Below are positions 15,410 through 24,162 of a DNA stretch of 43,160 nt, piece by piece; positions within the stretch are counted from its first letter, which is position 1, and every line of letters starts with the position of its first letter. The notes beneath the pieces are model-generated. The model worked only from the letters and a program-made list of their open reading frames with translations, was not told the DNA's origin and did not search any database. The stretch lies in assembly GCF_947632075.1 (NCBI RefSeq), contig NZ_CANRNX010000011.1:1-43160 (forward strand), in the 5' to 3' direction. The stretch is from an uncultured Flavobacterium sp. Its GTDB lineage: Bacteria > Bacteroidota > Bacteroidia > Flavobacteriales > Flavobacteriaceae. Made by a program: the position numbers and the translations under genes.

Positions 15410-16309
15410 ATGAAAAAAAGTGTTTTAAAATTAAGCTTTTTTGTTGCGATTTTAAGCTTAGCTTCATGCAAAAAAGAACAAACTGATACCATTCAATCAG
15501 AAACGTACGCAACAGGTACTGCAAATGTTTTTGTAGAAGAATCAGTTGTACCAATTTTTGAAGATATCAATCAAGTGTTTATGAACACTTATGATAAAGC
15601 AACTTTAAATATTGTTCAGAAAACTGAAAATGAAATCGTTAATTACATTTTGAAAGATTCGGTTCAAATTGCTGTTTTACCTCGTAAGTTAACTGAAACT
15701 GAATTAAATCATTTCGAAGGAAAAAAGGTGGTAAACCAAACTCCTTTCGCTAAAGATGCCATTATTTTTGTAAGTAATAAGAAAAATAATGATTCATTAA
15801 TTGATGTTAAAAACATCATTGAATTAATACAAAATCCGCAATTAAAATCAGAACACATTTTCGTTTTTGATAACATTAATTCTAGTTTAACTCAATACTT
15901 TAAAAATCTTGCAAAAATCAATTCTTTTGGTGAAAATGTTTATTTTGCAAAAGACACAAAAGAAGTTATAGATTATACTTCAAAAAATGATAAAGCTATA
16001 GGAATTGTAGGAATTAATTGGTTGTTACAACCAGACGAAAATATAGATAGTTTAAAAACAAATTTAAAATCTTTGAAAGTTTTAAATGAAGATGATAAAA
16101 ACTACTATTTACCTACGCAATCAACTATAGCAGATGGAACCTATCCATTAGTAAGAGATTTATATATTATTGAAGCCCAAGGAAAAACTGGCTTAGGAAG
16201 AGGAATTTCTAATTTTGCAGCTAGTGATAGAGGTCAAAGAATTGTACTTAAATCTGGATTATTTCCTGAAAAACAACCAACAAGAGAAATTATTATTAAA
16301 GAAAACTAA
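15410..16309 (+). CDS. PstS-like substrate-binding lipoprotein
   Basis: The 299-residue protein has a lipoprotein signal ending in LSLASC (C20) and KKEQ after it. The rest follows the periplasmic phosphate-binding PBP-like fold: an early GTANVFVEESVVPIFEDI strand-helix, IAVLPRKLTETE near 90-101, FAKDAIIFVSNKK near 114-126 and a C-terminal YPLVRDLYIIEAQG, which closely matches the Y-P-x-x-R-x-L pattern of PstS proteins. No ABC permease or ATPase for phosphate lies nearby. The start is the ATG at 15410; the frame extends upstream only through a TTG that would spoil the signal peptide. Followed after 11 bases by a TPR gene, probably one operon. Confidence 0.82.
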   Translation: MKKSVLKLSFFVAILSLASCKKEQTDTIQSETYATGTANVFVEESVVPIFEDINQVFMNTYDKATLNIVQKTENEIVNYILKDSVQIAVLPRKLTETELNHFEGKKVVNQTPFAKDAIIFVSNKKNNDSLIDVKNIIELIQNPQLKSEHIFVFDNINSSLTQYFKNLAKINSFGENVYFAKDTKEVIDYTSKNDKAIGIVGINWLLQPDENIDSLKTNLKSLKVLNEDDKNYYLPTQSTIADGTYPLVRDLYIIEAQGKTGLGRGISNFAASDRGQRIVLKSGLFPEKQPTREIIIKEN

Positions 16310-16320
16310 ATTACATAAGT

Positions 16321-17979
16321 ATGAATAGAACTATTACTTTAAGTTTATTATTTGCTGTAATAGCTTCATCAAATGCGCAAACTTTTTCAAATATAGAAAA
16401 GGATATTAAGTTTGGTAAATATGATGTTGCTAAAACCGAATTGTATAGATTATTGAAAACTGAACCTACTCAAGGAACTCATTATTATAATCTAGGTAAA
16501 ATTCACTTGATTGAAAATAATCAAGATTCTGCTAACATCTATTTTAAAAATGGTTTAAGAGCAACAAAAAATGCTTCCTTAAATAATATTGGTTTAGGAG
16601 AAATTGCTCTAAATACAAACAAAGAAAAAGAAGCAAGATCTAAATTTAATGGTGCATTTAACAATTTAAAAAGAAACGATATCTCAATGTATTTATTAGC
16701 TTCTCAAGCTTGTTTAGATGCAAATAACAAAGATATTGAACGTGCATTAGAATATACTAACAAAGCTATTAAAATTCAACCTCAAAGTGTTGAAGCTTAT
16801 GTAATGTTAGGAGATATTTATTTAGCAGACAAGTCACCTAAATTAGCTTTATCTAGCTATAGAGAAGCTTTAAAAAACAATCCAAAATATCCATTAGCTT
16901 TAATGAAGATTACTTCAGTTTCAATCTACAATAAAGATTACGCAACTGCAGTTGAAAAATTGAACGAGGTTACTCAAAATTACCCAGATTTTGAAGAAGC
17001 ATATAAAGAGCTAGCTTTCGCAAATTATTTATGGAATAAAGAAGAAAAAGATAGTAACAAGATAAACAACGCAGTAGCTGCTTACAAAAAATATCATGAA
17101 TTAATTGGTGAATCAATTGACTCTGATAATAATTACGCTGACTTCTTAATTAAAATTAAAGATTTTAAAACTTTAGATCAATTTGCAAAAACAGATTGGG
17201 CTTTAAGAGGAGACAACTTTCCTATTTACAAATATGCAGCAATTTCGGCATATCAAAATGGAAACTATGAAGAAGCATTGACTCAAATTGAAAAGTATTT
17301 TGATGTAGTAAGAAATAAAGATTCGTTCGTTGGAATGGACTATTTATATTTAGGTTTGGCTGAAATTGCAAATGCAAAACAAGCTAATGGTACTTTTGAA
17401 AAATCTAGTTACGACAAAGGATTGTCAAATATTAAAAAAGGAATTTCATTAGACAATTCTTTAGCTGAAGAAATGAATTCTTATGCAATAGAATTATTTA
17501 AAGATGGAAATTACGAACAAGCTTATTATTTGTTTGAACTAGGATCATTAGATAAAACAAGTCCAAACTATGTATATGATAATTACTATAAAGGAAATTG
17601 TTTATTCTTAACTCGTGAAACTCCTTTATTTGATAATCAATTACAAAAAGCTGTAGACGCTTTTGATTTAGCAATCAAAACTTCACCTACAACTCACGAA
17701 GCTTTACTTATGAATGCACGTACAAACAGATTCATAGATACTGATGCTTCAAAAGTAAAAATGGCTAAAAATTATGAAGATTTTGTAACTGTAATTACTA
17801 ACAAAAAAATGATAAATGATAAAGATATGAGAGAACCTCTAATTGAATCGTTTATGTTTTTAGGAACTTATTATATGGATAATAATCCAGAAAAAGCTAA
17901 AAATTATTTTTCTAAAGTAGTGGAAATTCAACCAAATCATGAATATTCATTAAAACAATTACAAAAATTAAATAGTTAA
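16321..17979 (+). CDS. Secreted TPR-repeat protein
   Basis: The 552-residue protein has a signal peptide (MNRTITLSLLFAVIASSNAQ) and is built of tetratricopeptide repeats over nearly its whole length. Clear units include AKTELYRLLKTEPTQGTHYY near residue 38, ALEYTNKAIKIQPQSVEAYV near 141, ALSSYREALKNNPKYPLAL near 175 and a final KAKNYFSKVVEIQPNHEYS near 527. It should be a periplasmic scaffold for protein contacts. The tight spacing to the PstS-like lipoprotein suggests that the two act together. A strong terminator follows the stop codon at once. Confidence 0.85.
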   Translation: MNRTITLSLLFAVIASSNAQTFSNIEKDIKFGKYDVAKTELYRLLKTEPTQGTHYYNLGKIHLIENNQDSANIYFKNGLRATKNASLNNIGLGEIALNTNKEKEARSKFNGAFNNLKRNDISMYLLASQACLDANNKDIERALEYTNKAIKIQPQSVEAYVMLGDIYLADKSPKLALSSYREALKNNPKYPLALMKITSVSIYNKDYATAVEKLNEVTQNYPDFEEAYKELAFANYLWNKEEKDSNKINNAVAAYKKYHELIGESIDSDNNYADFLIKIKDFKTLDQFAKTDWALRGDNFPIYKYAAISAYQNGNYEEALTQIEKYFDVVRNKDSFVGMDYLYLGLAEIANAKQANGTFEKSSYDKGLSNIKKGISLDNSLAEEMNSYAIELFKDGNYEQAYYLFELGSLDKTSPNYVYDNYYKGNCLFLTRETPLFDNQLQKAVDAFDLAIKTSPTTHEALLMNARTNRFIDTDASKVKMAKNYEDFVTVITNKKMINDKDMREPLIESFMFLGTYYMDNNPEKAKNYFSKVVEIQPNHEYSLKQLQKLNS

Positions 17980-18010
17980 AAAAAAGGTCAACTTGGGTTG
18001 ACCTTTTTTA
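17980..18010 (+). terminator. Rho-independent terminator of the PstS/TPR operon
   Basis: A 13-bp stem (17980-17992 AAAAAAGGTCAAC; 17997-18009 GTTGACCTTTTTT) with loop TTGG starts right after the TPR stop codon and ends in a T-tract. Confidence 0.88.
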
Positions 18011-18035
18011 GTTTTAGTAATTGATATTTTGGTAG

Positions 18036-18043
18036 TATCTTTG
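18036..18043 (+). promoter_or_regulatory. -7 promoter element of queE
   Basis: TATCTTTG is a perfect TAnnTTTG match; a degenerate TTTTAG lies 18 bases upstream (18012-18017). Its position fixes the queE start at the ATG 18062, because any start further upstream would precede transcription. Confidence 0.55.
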
Positions 18044-18061
18044 CACACTAATTCATTCAGA

Positions 18062-18691
18062 ATGCAAAACATAGAAACAAATAACTTACATAACGGAACT
18101 CATTTACCTTTAATGGAAGATTTTTACACCATTCAAGGTGAAGGAAATTATACTGGAACAGCAGCTTATTTCATTAGATTAGGTGGTTGCGATGTAGGTT
18201 GTCATTGGTGTGATGTGAAAGAAAGTTGGGATGAAAAGTTACATCCATTGACTTCTGTAGAAACAATTGTTTCAAAAGCAAAGCAAAACGGTAAATTGGC
18301 AGTAATTACTGGTGGTGAACCTTTAATGTGGAATTTAGATATTTTAACCCAAGCTTTAAAATCAGAGGGTATTCAAACTAATATGGAAACTTCTGGTGCT
18401 TATGAACTTTCTGGTACTTGGGATTGGATTTGTTTATCTCCTAAAAAAACTAAACTTCCAACACAGAGCGTTTACGATGCAGCACACGAATTAAAAATGA
18501 TTATTTATAATCATAACGATTTTAAATTTGCAGAAGAACAAGCTGCAAAAGTTAACGATAAGGCTGTACTTTTTCTTCAGCCAGAATGGGGAAAACGTGA
18601 AGAAATGTTACCTTATATCATTGAATATGTAAAGAAAAATCCAAAATGGAGAATTTCACTTCAAACTCATAAATATTTAGATATTCCATAA
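18062..18691 (+). CDS. queE: 7-carboxy-7-deazaguanine synthase
   Basis: Radical SAM enzyme that converts 6-carboxytetrahydropterin to 7-carboxy-7-deazaguanine on the way to preQ0, queuosine and other deazaguanines. The 209-residue protein has DFYTIQGEGNYTGTAAYFIRLGGC near residues 20-43, the radical SAM cysteines C43, C47 and C50 in the C-x3-C-x2-C spacing, the ITGGEP SAM motif near 85-90 and a METSG segment near 111-115. The rest of the queuosine pathway is not in this window. The start follows a perfect -7 element by 18 bases. Confidence 0.92.
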   Translation: MQNIETNNLHNGTHLPLMEDFYTIQGEGNYTGTAAYFIRLGGCDVGCHWCDVKESWDEKLHPLTSVETIVSKAKQNGKLAVITGGEPLMWNLDILTQALKSEGIQTNMETSGAYELSGTWDWICLSPKKTKLPTQSVYDAAHELKMIIYNHNDFKFAEEQAAKVNDKAVLFLQPEWGKREEMLPYIIEYVKKNPKWRISLQTHKYLDIP

Positions 18692-18698
18692 AAAAAGC

Positions 18699-18706
18699 TA
18701 CATTTG
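18699..18706 (+). promoter_or_regulatory. -7 promoter element of the DUF2059 gene
   Basis: TACATTTG matches TAnnTTTG exactly, with TTTAG 18 bases upstream (18676-18680, inside the end of queE), the same arrangement as the queE promoter. The leader would be only about 10 bases, and the TTG inside the box cannot be the start codon. Confidence 0.5.
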
Positions 18707-18718
18707 TTAAAAAAGAAT

Positions 18719-19117
18719 ATGAAAAAATGGCTATTATTACTATTAGTTTTAAATTCATATCTAATAACAAGTGCACAAGCTAATAAAAAAGATGTAAGAA
18801 TATTATTAGAAGTAAGTGGGTTAACAGATAACTACTCGAGAGTTATTAACGAATTAGCAGAACAAATCCCCGAAGAATCCAAAGAAGACTTTAAAAAAGA
18901 TGTTCAATTTTTTGTAGATAGGCAGATAAACTCTGCAATAGAAAAATACGCAGCTGTTTTTTCTCAAGATGAAATTTTAAAATTGATCGAATTTTATAAA
19001 TCGCCTTTAGGAATAAAATTGCTTAAAGAAACTTCTAAAATAAACAATGCTATTTCAGATGAACTTGAAGAAAATCAACCTGAATTACAATCGATTATAA
19101 TGAAATATTTTATGTGA
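18719..19117 (+). CDS. DUF2059 family secreted protein
   Basis: The 132-residue protein has a signal peptide (MKKWLLLLLVLNSYLITSAQ) and the helical DUF2059 domain, recognisable by the conserved ILKLIEFYKSPLGIKLLKE segment near residues 84-102. Its role is unknown; the family is widespread and periplasmic. The start is the ATG at 18719, just after a perfect -7 element. It has its own promoter downstream of queE and ends in a terminator shared with the convergent AEC transporter gene. Confidence 0.8.
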   Translation: MKKWLLLLLVLNSYLITSAQANKKDVRILLEVSGLTDNYSRVINELAEQIPEESKEDFKKDVQFFVDRQINSAIEKYAAVFSQDEILKLIEFYKSPLGIKLLKETSKINNAISDELEENQPELQSIIMKYFM

Positions 19118-19147
19118 AAAAGTTCAGTTTTATACTGAGCTTTTTTT
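19117..19147. terminator. Terminator between the DUF2059 and AEC genes
   Basis: A 10-bp stem with one G-U pair (AAAAGTTCAG 19117-19126; CTGAGCTTTT 19135-19144) runs into a seven-T tract on the + strand and may serve both convergent genes. Confidence 0.7.
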
Positions 19148-20066
19148 ATATCATAAAATATTCTAAAATTAAATACCAAATTCCTATCGTTAAAAACGAA
19201 ATTGGAATTCCATAACCAACCATCATATTGCTTAATTCAGGTTTTAAACCGCTTGTATTTGCTAAAATCGCGCCTGTTATCATCGGTGCCATTGCAGCTT
19301 CGATGATACAAACTTTAGCAACCAAATCAGTTTGTCCCAAAATTCCATAAAAGATTGCGAAAATAATAGCTGGGAATAATATCAATTGAAAAAATAATCC
19401 TAGTGCTAAAAATTTAAAATGTTTACTTTCTGTTTTGAATTTAAGTTGAAATCCTACAGAAATTAATGCAATCGGAGAAATAGTTGTAGCCAATTGTTTG
19501 AATACGGTAGACAAATCTTCTGGAAAATCTATTTGAAAAATAGATAATGTAATACCAACAATAAAAGCAATTAATGGCGGAAAAGAGAACATTTTTTTTG
19601 TTAACGATTCCTTTTTATTATTATTTTGTTTAGAATATAATGTTGCTGTTAAGATTCCTAAAGTTGAAAACACAACAAAAGTACCAGGTAAATCAACAAT
19701 AATTAAGGTGTTTAAACCCTTATCACCAAACAAAGCTTTAATAATTGGAATTCCAACAAACGAAGTATTTCCTAAACCTGCAGTTAAAATTAAACAGCCG
19801 ATCAACTTTTTAGACCAACCGAAAATCTTTCCTAAAGTATTAAAAAGAAGAAAAGCCAAACCGAAAGAAATCCAAGCAATTGAAGCTGGTAAAATTAAAT
19901 CGAAACCTAAATTAATTTTAGGTAAAAAATGCAAAGCCATCGCTGGCAATGCAATAAACATAATATACTGGTTTAAAACCACTGAAGTGTTTTTAGGGAA
20001 TGATTTTACTTTTTGTAGTAAAATTCCGATTATTAAACACAGAAAAAGTAATATAATACTTGCCAT
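19146..20066 (-). CDS. AEC (auxin efflux carrier) family transporter
   Basis: The 306-residue inner-membrane protein has about ten membrane helices in two five-helix halves. GNTSFVGIPII near residues 98-108 is the crossover motif of the family, and MAPMITGAILANTSG in the second half (about 259-273) is its counterpart. Family members are secondary carriers for organic acids such as malate; the substrate here is unknown. It lies downstream of rimO on the same strand, separated by a terminator, with no clear promoter of its own in the 44-base gap, so expression may depend on read-through. Confidence 0.88.
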   Translation of the reverse strand: MASIILLFLCLIIGILLQKVKSFPKNTSVVLNQYIMFIALPAMALHFLPKINLGFDLILPASIAWISFGLAFLLFNTLGKIFGWSKKLIGCLILTAGLGNTSFVGIPIIKALFGDKGLNTLIIVDLPGTFVVFSTLGILTATLYSKQNNNKKESLTKKMFSFPPLIAFIVGITLSIFQIDFPEDLSTVFKQLATTISPIALISVGFQLKFKTESKHFKFLALGLFFQLILFPAIIFAIFYGILGQTDLVAKVCIIEAAMAPMITGAILANTSGLKPELSNMMVGYGIPISFLTIGIWYLILEYFMI

Positions 20067-20074
20067 ATTTACTC

Positions 20075-20105
20075 ATAAAAAAACCGAAAGATGAACTTTC
20101 GGTTT
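20075..20105 (-). terminator. Rho-independent terminator of rimO
   Basis: On the minus strand, AAACCGAAAG, a five-base loop and CTTTCGGTTT (20081-20105) form a perfect 10-bp stem, followed by a T-tract towards 20076. It sits six bases beyond the rimO stop. Confidence 0.85.
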
Positions 20106-20110
20106 GTATA

Positions 20111-21427
20111 TTATTTAGTTACAGGTGTTCCGTATAAATCGAATTCTGTTGCTTCATCAATTAAGATGTTTGCGAATTCTCCAACTTTTAAATAATGCTT
20201 AGTTGCATCAATTAAAACTTCATTATCAACATCCGGACTATCAAATTCTGTTCTTCCAATGAAATGATTTCCTTCTTTACGATCGATGATACATTTGAAA
20301 ACTTGACCAATTTTTTCTTGATTCAAATCCCAAGAAATTTGAGATTGTAATTCCATGATTTCTTCTGCGCGTTGTTGTTTTACTTCTTCAGGAACATCAT
20401 CTTCAAGTAAATAAGCGTGTGTATTTTCTTCATGAGAATATGGGAAACAACCTAAACGTTCAAATTTCATTTCTTGAACCCAATCTTTCAAAATTTTGAA
20501 ATCTTCTTCAGTTTCACCCGGATATCCAACAATTAAAGTAGTTCTGATTGCAATTCCTGGAACTGCAGCTCTAAACTCTTTTAATAAATTAGTCGTTTTT
20601 TCTTGAGTAGTACCACGACGCATTGATTTTAGAATGTTATCTGAAATATGCTGCAATGGAATATCGATGTAATTACAAATCTTTGGTTCGTTACGCATTA
20701 ATTCTAAAACATCCATTGGGAAACCAGTTGGGAAGGCATAATGTAAACGAATCCACTCAATACCTTCTATCTTAACTAAGTTTTCTAATAAATCAGCAAG
20801 ATTACGTTTTTTATATAAATCTAAACCGTAATAAGTTAAATCTTGTGCAATTAAAATCAATTCTTTAACCCCGTCTTTTGCTAAACCTTCGGCTTCTTTG
20901 ACTAATTTTTCAATCGGCTGAGAAACGTGTTTTCCACGCATAATCGGAATTGCACAAAATGAACATGGACGATCACATCCTTCAGCGATTTTTAAATACG
21001 CGTAATTTTTAGGGGTTGTAGTTAAACGTTCACCTAACAATTCATGCTTATAATCTGCTCCTAAAGCTTTTAATAAAAGAGGTAAGTCTGTAGTTCCGAA
21101 ATATTGATCAACATTTGGAATTTCAGCTTCTAAATCTGGTTTGTATCTTTCAGATAAACATCCGGTAACAAAAATTTTGTCTACCAAACCTTGTTCTTTT
21201 TTATCAACGTATTCTAAAATAGTATTCACCGATTCAGCCTTAGCGTTATTGATAAAACCACAAGTGTTAATTACAATAATATTACCTTCGTCATTAACTG
21301 CCTCGTGCGTTACTTCTTTTCCACTTGCTTTTAATTGTCCCATTAAAACTTCACTATCGTAAACGTTTTTAGAACATCCAAGTGTGATTACATTGATTTT
21401 ATTTTTCTTTACAGATTTAGTTCTCAT
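20111..21427 (-). CDS. rimO: Ribosomal protein S12 methylthiotransferase
   Basis: Radical SAM enzyme that adds a methylthio group to the conserved aspartate of ribosomal protein S12. The 438-residue protein has the full family plan: an N-terminal UPF0004 domain with iron-sulfur cysteines C18 (TLGCSKN), C56 (NTCGF) and C90 (VTGCLSERY); the radical SAM cluster C151, C155, C158 (CDRPCSFC); and a C-terminal TRAM domain from about residue 370. The TLGCSKNxxDSE opening separates RimO from MiaB. A minus-strand TAATTTTG at 21446-21453 is a likely -7 element, 19 bases before the ATG. Confidence 0.94.
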   Translation of the reverse strand: MRTKSVKKNKINVITLGCSKNVYDSEVLMGQLKASGKEVTHEAVNDEGNIIVINTCGFINNAKAESVNTILEYVDKKEQGLVDKIFVTGCLSERYKPDLEAEIPNVDQYFGTTDLPLLLKALGADYKHELLGERLTTTPKNYAYLKIAEGCDRPCSFCAIPIMRGKHVSQPIEKLVKEAEGLAKDGVKELILIAQDLTYYGLDLYKKRNLADLLENLVKIEGIEWIRLHYAFPTGFPMDVLELMRNEPKICNYIDIPLQHISDNILKSMRRGTTQEKTTNLLKEFRAAVPGIAIRTTLIVGYPGETEEDFKILKDWVQEMKFERLGCFPYSHEENTHAYLLEDDVPEEVKQQRAEEIMELQSQISWDLNQEKIGQVFKCIIDRKEGNHFIGRTEFDSPDVDNEVLIDATKHYLKVGEFANILIDEATEFDLYGTPVTK

Positions 21428-21491
21428 TTCTAAAAAATTGGACTACAAAATTACAGAATATTTACAGATTATACTATTTTATATGAACAGA

Positions 21492-22328
21492 TTATAGTCT
21501 AAAAATTCCACCAATTGCAATTATGCTTTCAAAGAAAGTAAAATGATGCATGGCTTTGTCAGAAGAATTTTGAGAAATACGCGCATTTGTAATATCGATG
21601 TATCCGACTTTAGCTTCGTATTGAATGAAAAAATGTTTGTAAAAAGTTAGATTCAATCCTGCCTTAGCCGAAAAACCAAAGCCAGAAACTTTAAAGTCAT
21701 CATAACGTTGTCTGCCAAACATCTGTGCATTCGTTTTCGGATATAATAATCCTGTACCAACACCAACAGTTGTATTTAATTGAATTTTATCTGTATCGTT
21801 AATGTAAACATATTTTGAAATATCATCAACACGGTTAATTTCAGCATTTACATAATTTAAACCATCAGTGTGCTCAAAAGTCACAAATTCCTCAGTTAGC
21901 AAAACGTTCCCATTTGGTAATAATTCGCCATAAGATCCCTGATTAGGATAATGACCTTTGATTCCAACTTCTTGATTTTGTGTCATTACATATTTCATGT
22001 GATCAACTCCAATTGAAACATTGTAATGATCTGAGAAAAAATAACCTAATCTAAAATTGGTTTGCGGAATAGTAATTCTTGCAGGATTTATATAATCAAC
22101 ATGCCAACCTTTTGGCTTATCGTGTGCTGAAGCGTTTTCTAAGGTAAAATCATAATCTGTTCCTTTAAAACGAATATCAGATCCTGAATAATATCCTCTA
22201 TTTCCTCCCCAATAAACGTAAAACTTTCCTTTATTCGTTGCTGTATATTTTTGAATAGTTTCTTGAGCTTCAATAACATTAGATAAAAAAAGAGCTCCTA
22301 AAATTAATGTTGTTTTAAAGATTTTCAT
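21492..22328 (-). CDS. Outer-membrane beta-barrel protein
   Basis: The 278-residue protein has a signal peptide (MKIFKTTLILGALFLSNVIEAQ) and a mature part of alternating aromatic and polar strands, ending in the aromatic GGIFRL typical of outer-membrane barrels. Strand pairs such as FRLGYFFSDHYNVSIGVDHM and AKAGLNLTFYKHFFIQYEAKVGY support an eight- to ten-stranded barrel. The substrate, if any, is unknown. The start is placed at ATG 22328, because the ATG 21 bases upstream overlaps a perfect -7 promoter element. Confidence 0.75.
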   Translation of the reverse strand: MKIFKTTLILGALFLSNVIEAQETIQKYTATNKGKFYVYWGGNRGYYSGSDIRFKGTDYDFTLENASAHDKPKGWHVDYINPARITIPQTNFRLGYFFSDHYNVSIGVDHMKYVMTQNQEVGIKGHYPNQGSYGELLPNGNVLLTEEFVTFEHTDGLNYVNAEINRVDDISKYVYINDTDKIQLNTTVGVGTGLLYPKTNAQMFGRQRYDDFKVSGFGFSAKAGLNLTFYKHFFIQYEAKVGYIDITNARISQNSSDKAMHHFTFFESIIAIGGIFRL

Positions 22329-22346
22329 GCAGTTGGAATTTTTATG

Positions 22347-22354
22347 CAAATTTA
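22347..22354 (-). promoter_or_regulatory. -7 promoter element of the beta-barrel gene
   Basis: The minus strand reads TAAATTTG, an exact TAnnTTTG match, 18 bases before the ATG at 22328. No TTTG -33 box is visible at the usual distance. Confidence 0.5.
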
Positions 22355-22361
22355 CAACAAA

Positions 22362-22388
22362 AGTCTTTCATAAAATAAATGAAAGACT
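22362..22388 (-). terminator. Hairpin after the DUF4173 gene
   Basis: AGTCTTTCA (22362-22370) and TGAAAGACT (22380-22388) form a perfect 9-bp stem with a nine-base AT loop; on the minus strand it is followed by TTTTGTT. It lies about 55 bases past the DUF4173 stop and just upstream of the next promoter. Confidence 0.6.
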
Positions 22389-22441
22389 ATTATATTTTTA
22401 ATTCAGGTTTTTATAAATTGCCTAAATTCAAATACATAACA

Positions 22442-23812
22442 TTAAAATGTTTTATAGTATAATTGTGACGATAAAAATGATTCTTCTTTTTGTCTATTAA
22501 CATTATTAATCAAATATTCAGGAATCGGTAAATTATGAGATTGATAGTAATTGATTAATTCTTTTTCGTTTCCATCTAAATCATACTCTAAATAATCGAT
22601 ATCAATTTCCTTTAAAGTTAAATTATAATATGTAATGAAACTTGCCCAATTAAAAAGCGAACAAAAAACCAAAGTGTAGAAAAATCCCCAAGTCATTTTG
22701 TCAATTAAATAAAAATTAGTTTTCTGATTTTGGATTTTCTTAAATGTAAAATGTAATCCATAAAAACAAAGAATCAAAAACATATAAACACCCAATCGCT
22801 TATAAGTTAATCCAAGGTTAGTTATATAAATTGTATTTTGATAAACTGCAGAAACAACCAAAACTGCATTTAAAATCACCCAGCATTTTGCACCTAAAAC
22901 TAAGAATTTATTATTTTGAATGAAGTTTAAAGAATCTTTAAAGTAAAACAAAATCACCAACATTGCTAAAACGATTGAACCGATAATCGAATAAATTTGT
23001 TCGTGAATTCTACTGCTAAAATCTTTCAAATTTATTGCCGGATTTTGAATATGTTCAATATTAAATACAATAATAAACACCAACAACATCATATTCAAAG
23101 AAACTAATGTGATGATTCCGCTTCGCATCTCAAATTCAACAGGAAGAAAATCGAATGTTGGTTTTTGGTTTTCTTTTGTTTCTTTACAAAAATTTAATTT
23201 TAATGACTGATTTAATGTTACAAACACTTCATAAATCTTCGCATTCCAAAACACGAACGAAATATAAAACCCGAACAAGGTTACAAAAATGATAAAGAAA
23301 TTTATATCCAACTCAAAACGTTGATACCAAGATAATAAAGTGTCGCTAGTTGAAACATATACGCCAAAAAAAACAGCTAAAATTAAAAAAGGCAAAACAA
23401 CATAAGAAAATAATTTTACAAAAAGTTTTTCTTTATCTGATTTTTTAGTTTCTAACCACGTATTGAATTGAAAAAACTGAACTACTGCGGCAAACCAATT
23501 CGAAACAAACACAATTGCTTGCGTGATTAATCTTAGTTTTTGGTTTTCGCAATATAATCGAAATACAAAAGAAGTAACCATTACAGCCAAAAAGGTTGTA
23601 AAACTAATTAACCATGCATTTGATAACGAACACAGTAAAACTGCCGAAGCTAAGAGTAACGCTCTTCTATCTTTTAATAAATCCGGTTTCTGAAGGAAAT
23701 TAAATAGCATTAAAAAGATTGCAAAAATGGAAAGATTTAAACCTAAATCTTCATTGTAAAAAAGCACAACAAAAACTAAGGTGCTCAAAAAAATTAATAG
23801 ATGTTTTTTCAT
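22442..23812 (-). CDS. DUF4173 (DUF4153-type) multi-pass membrane protein
   Basis: The 456-residue protein has about ten to twelve membrane helices and a soluble C-terminal tail of about 60 residues. The alternation of helices, the central FVTLFGFYISFVFWNA region and the late LTYKRLGVYMF segment (about residue 340) match the DUF4173 family of Bacteroidota and Firmicutes, whose function is unknown. It lies 59 bases downstream of a winged-helix regulator gene that is coupled to another membrane protein, so the three may act together. Confidence 0.75.
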   Translation of the reverse strand: MKKHLLIFLSTLVFVVLFYNEDLGLNLSIFAIFLMLFNFLQKPDLLKDRRALLLASAVLLCSLSNAWLISFTTFLAVMVTSFVFRLYCENQKLRLITQAIVFVSNWFAAVVQFFQFNTWLETKKSDKEKLFVKLFSYVVLPFLILAVFFGVYVSTSDTLLSWYQRFELDINFFIIFVTLFGFYISFVFWNAKIYEVFVTLNQSLKLNFCKETKENQKPTFDFLPVEFEMRSGIITLVSLNMMLLVFIIVFNIEHIQNPAINLKDFSSRIHEQIYSIIGSIVLAMLVILFYFKDSLNFIQNNKFLVLGAKCWVILNAVLVVSAVYQNTIYITNLGLTYKRLGVYMFLILCFYGLHFTFKKIQNQKTNFYLIDKMTWGFFYTLVFCSLFNWASFITYYNLTLKEIDIDYLEYDLDGNEKELINYYQSHNLPIPEYLINNVNRQKEESFLSSQLYYKTF

Positions 23813-23871
23813 AATTATTTATTTAAAAGCACTTTGTGTTTCAAAGTTTATTAGTAAAAAAATAAGACAAC

Positions 23872-24162
23872 CTATTGTCTCATCATTTTTTCAAGAAAAT
23901 TTACATGCTCTTGAAATGCACGTTTACCGATATCAGTAATTTTATAGGATGTTTTTGTTTTTTTTCCTACAAATTCTTTTTTTATTTCGATGTATTTATT
24001 TTTTTCTAAAGCTGTAGAATGACTTGCCAAATTTCCATCGGTAACTTGAAGTAGATTTTTCATTTCTGTAAAATCTATCCATTCGTTAACCATCAGAACA
24101 GACATCATTCCAAGTCTAACTCGACTTTCAAACTCTTTATTTAAACCGCTAATTATACTCAT
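23872..24162 (-). CDS. Winged-helix transcriptional regulator (HTH_34-like)
   Basis: The 96-residue protein is a stand-alone winged helix: RVRLGMMSVLMVNEWIDFTEMKNLLQVTDGNLASHSTALEKNKYIEIKKEF covers helices 1-3 (about residues 15-65) and is followed by a wing rich in lysine (VGKKTKTSYKIT). This matches small one-domain regulators of the ArsR/MarR-like kind that sit beside membrane proteins. No metal-binding cysteines are present. The ATG overlaps the upstream stop by one base (TAATG). It probably controls its own operon; no operator could be identified. Confidence 0.85.
   Translation of the reverse strand: MSIISGLNKEFESRVRLGMMSVLMVNEWIDFTEMKNLLQVTDGNLASHSTALEKNKYIEIKKEFVGKKTKTSYKITDIGKRAFQEHVNFLEKMMRQ

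Noticed and set aside
19708..20094. 128-codon plus-strand frame opposite the AEC transporter gene
   Set aside because: Antisense to a clear ten-helix transporter; the translation is Lys/Pro-rich with no domain, as expected for a shadow frame.
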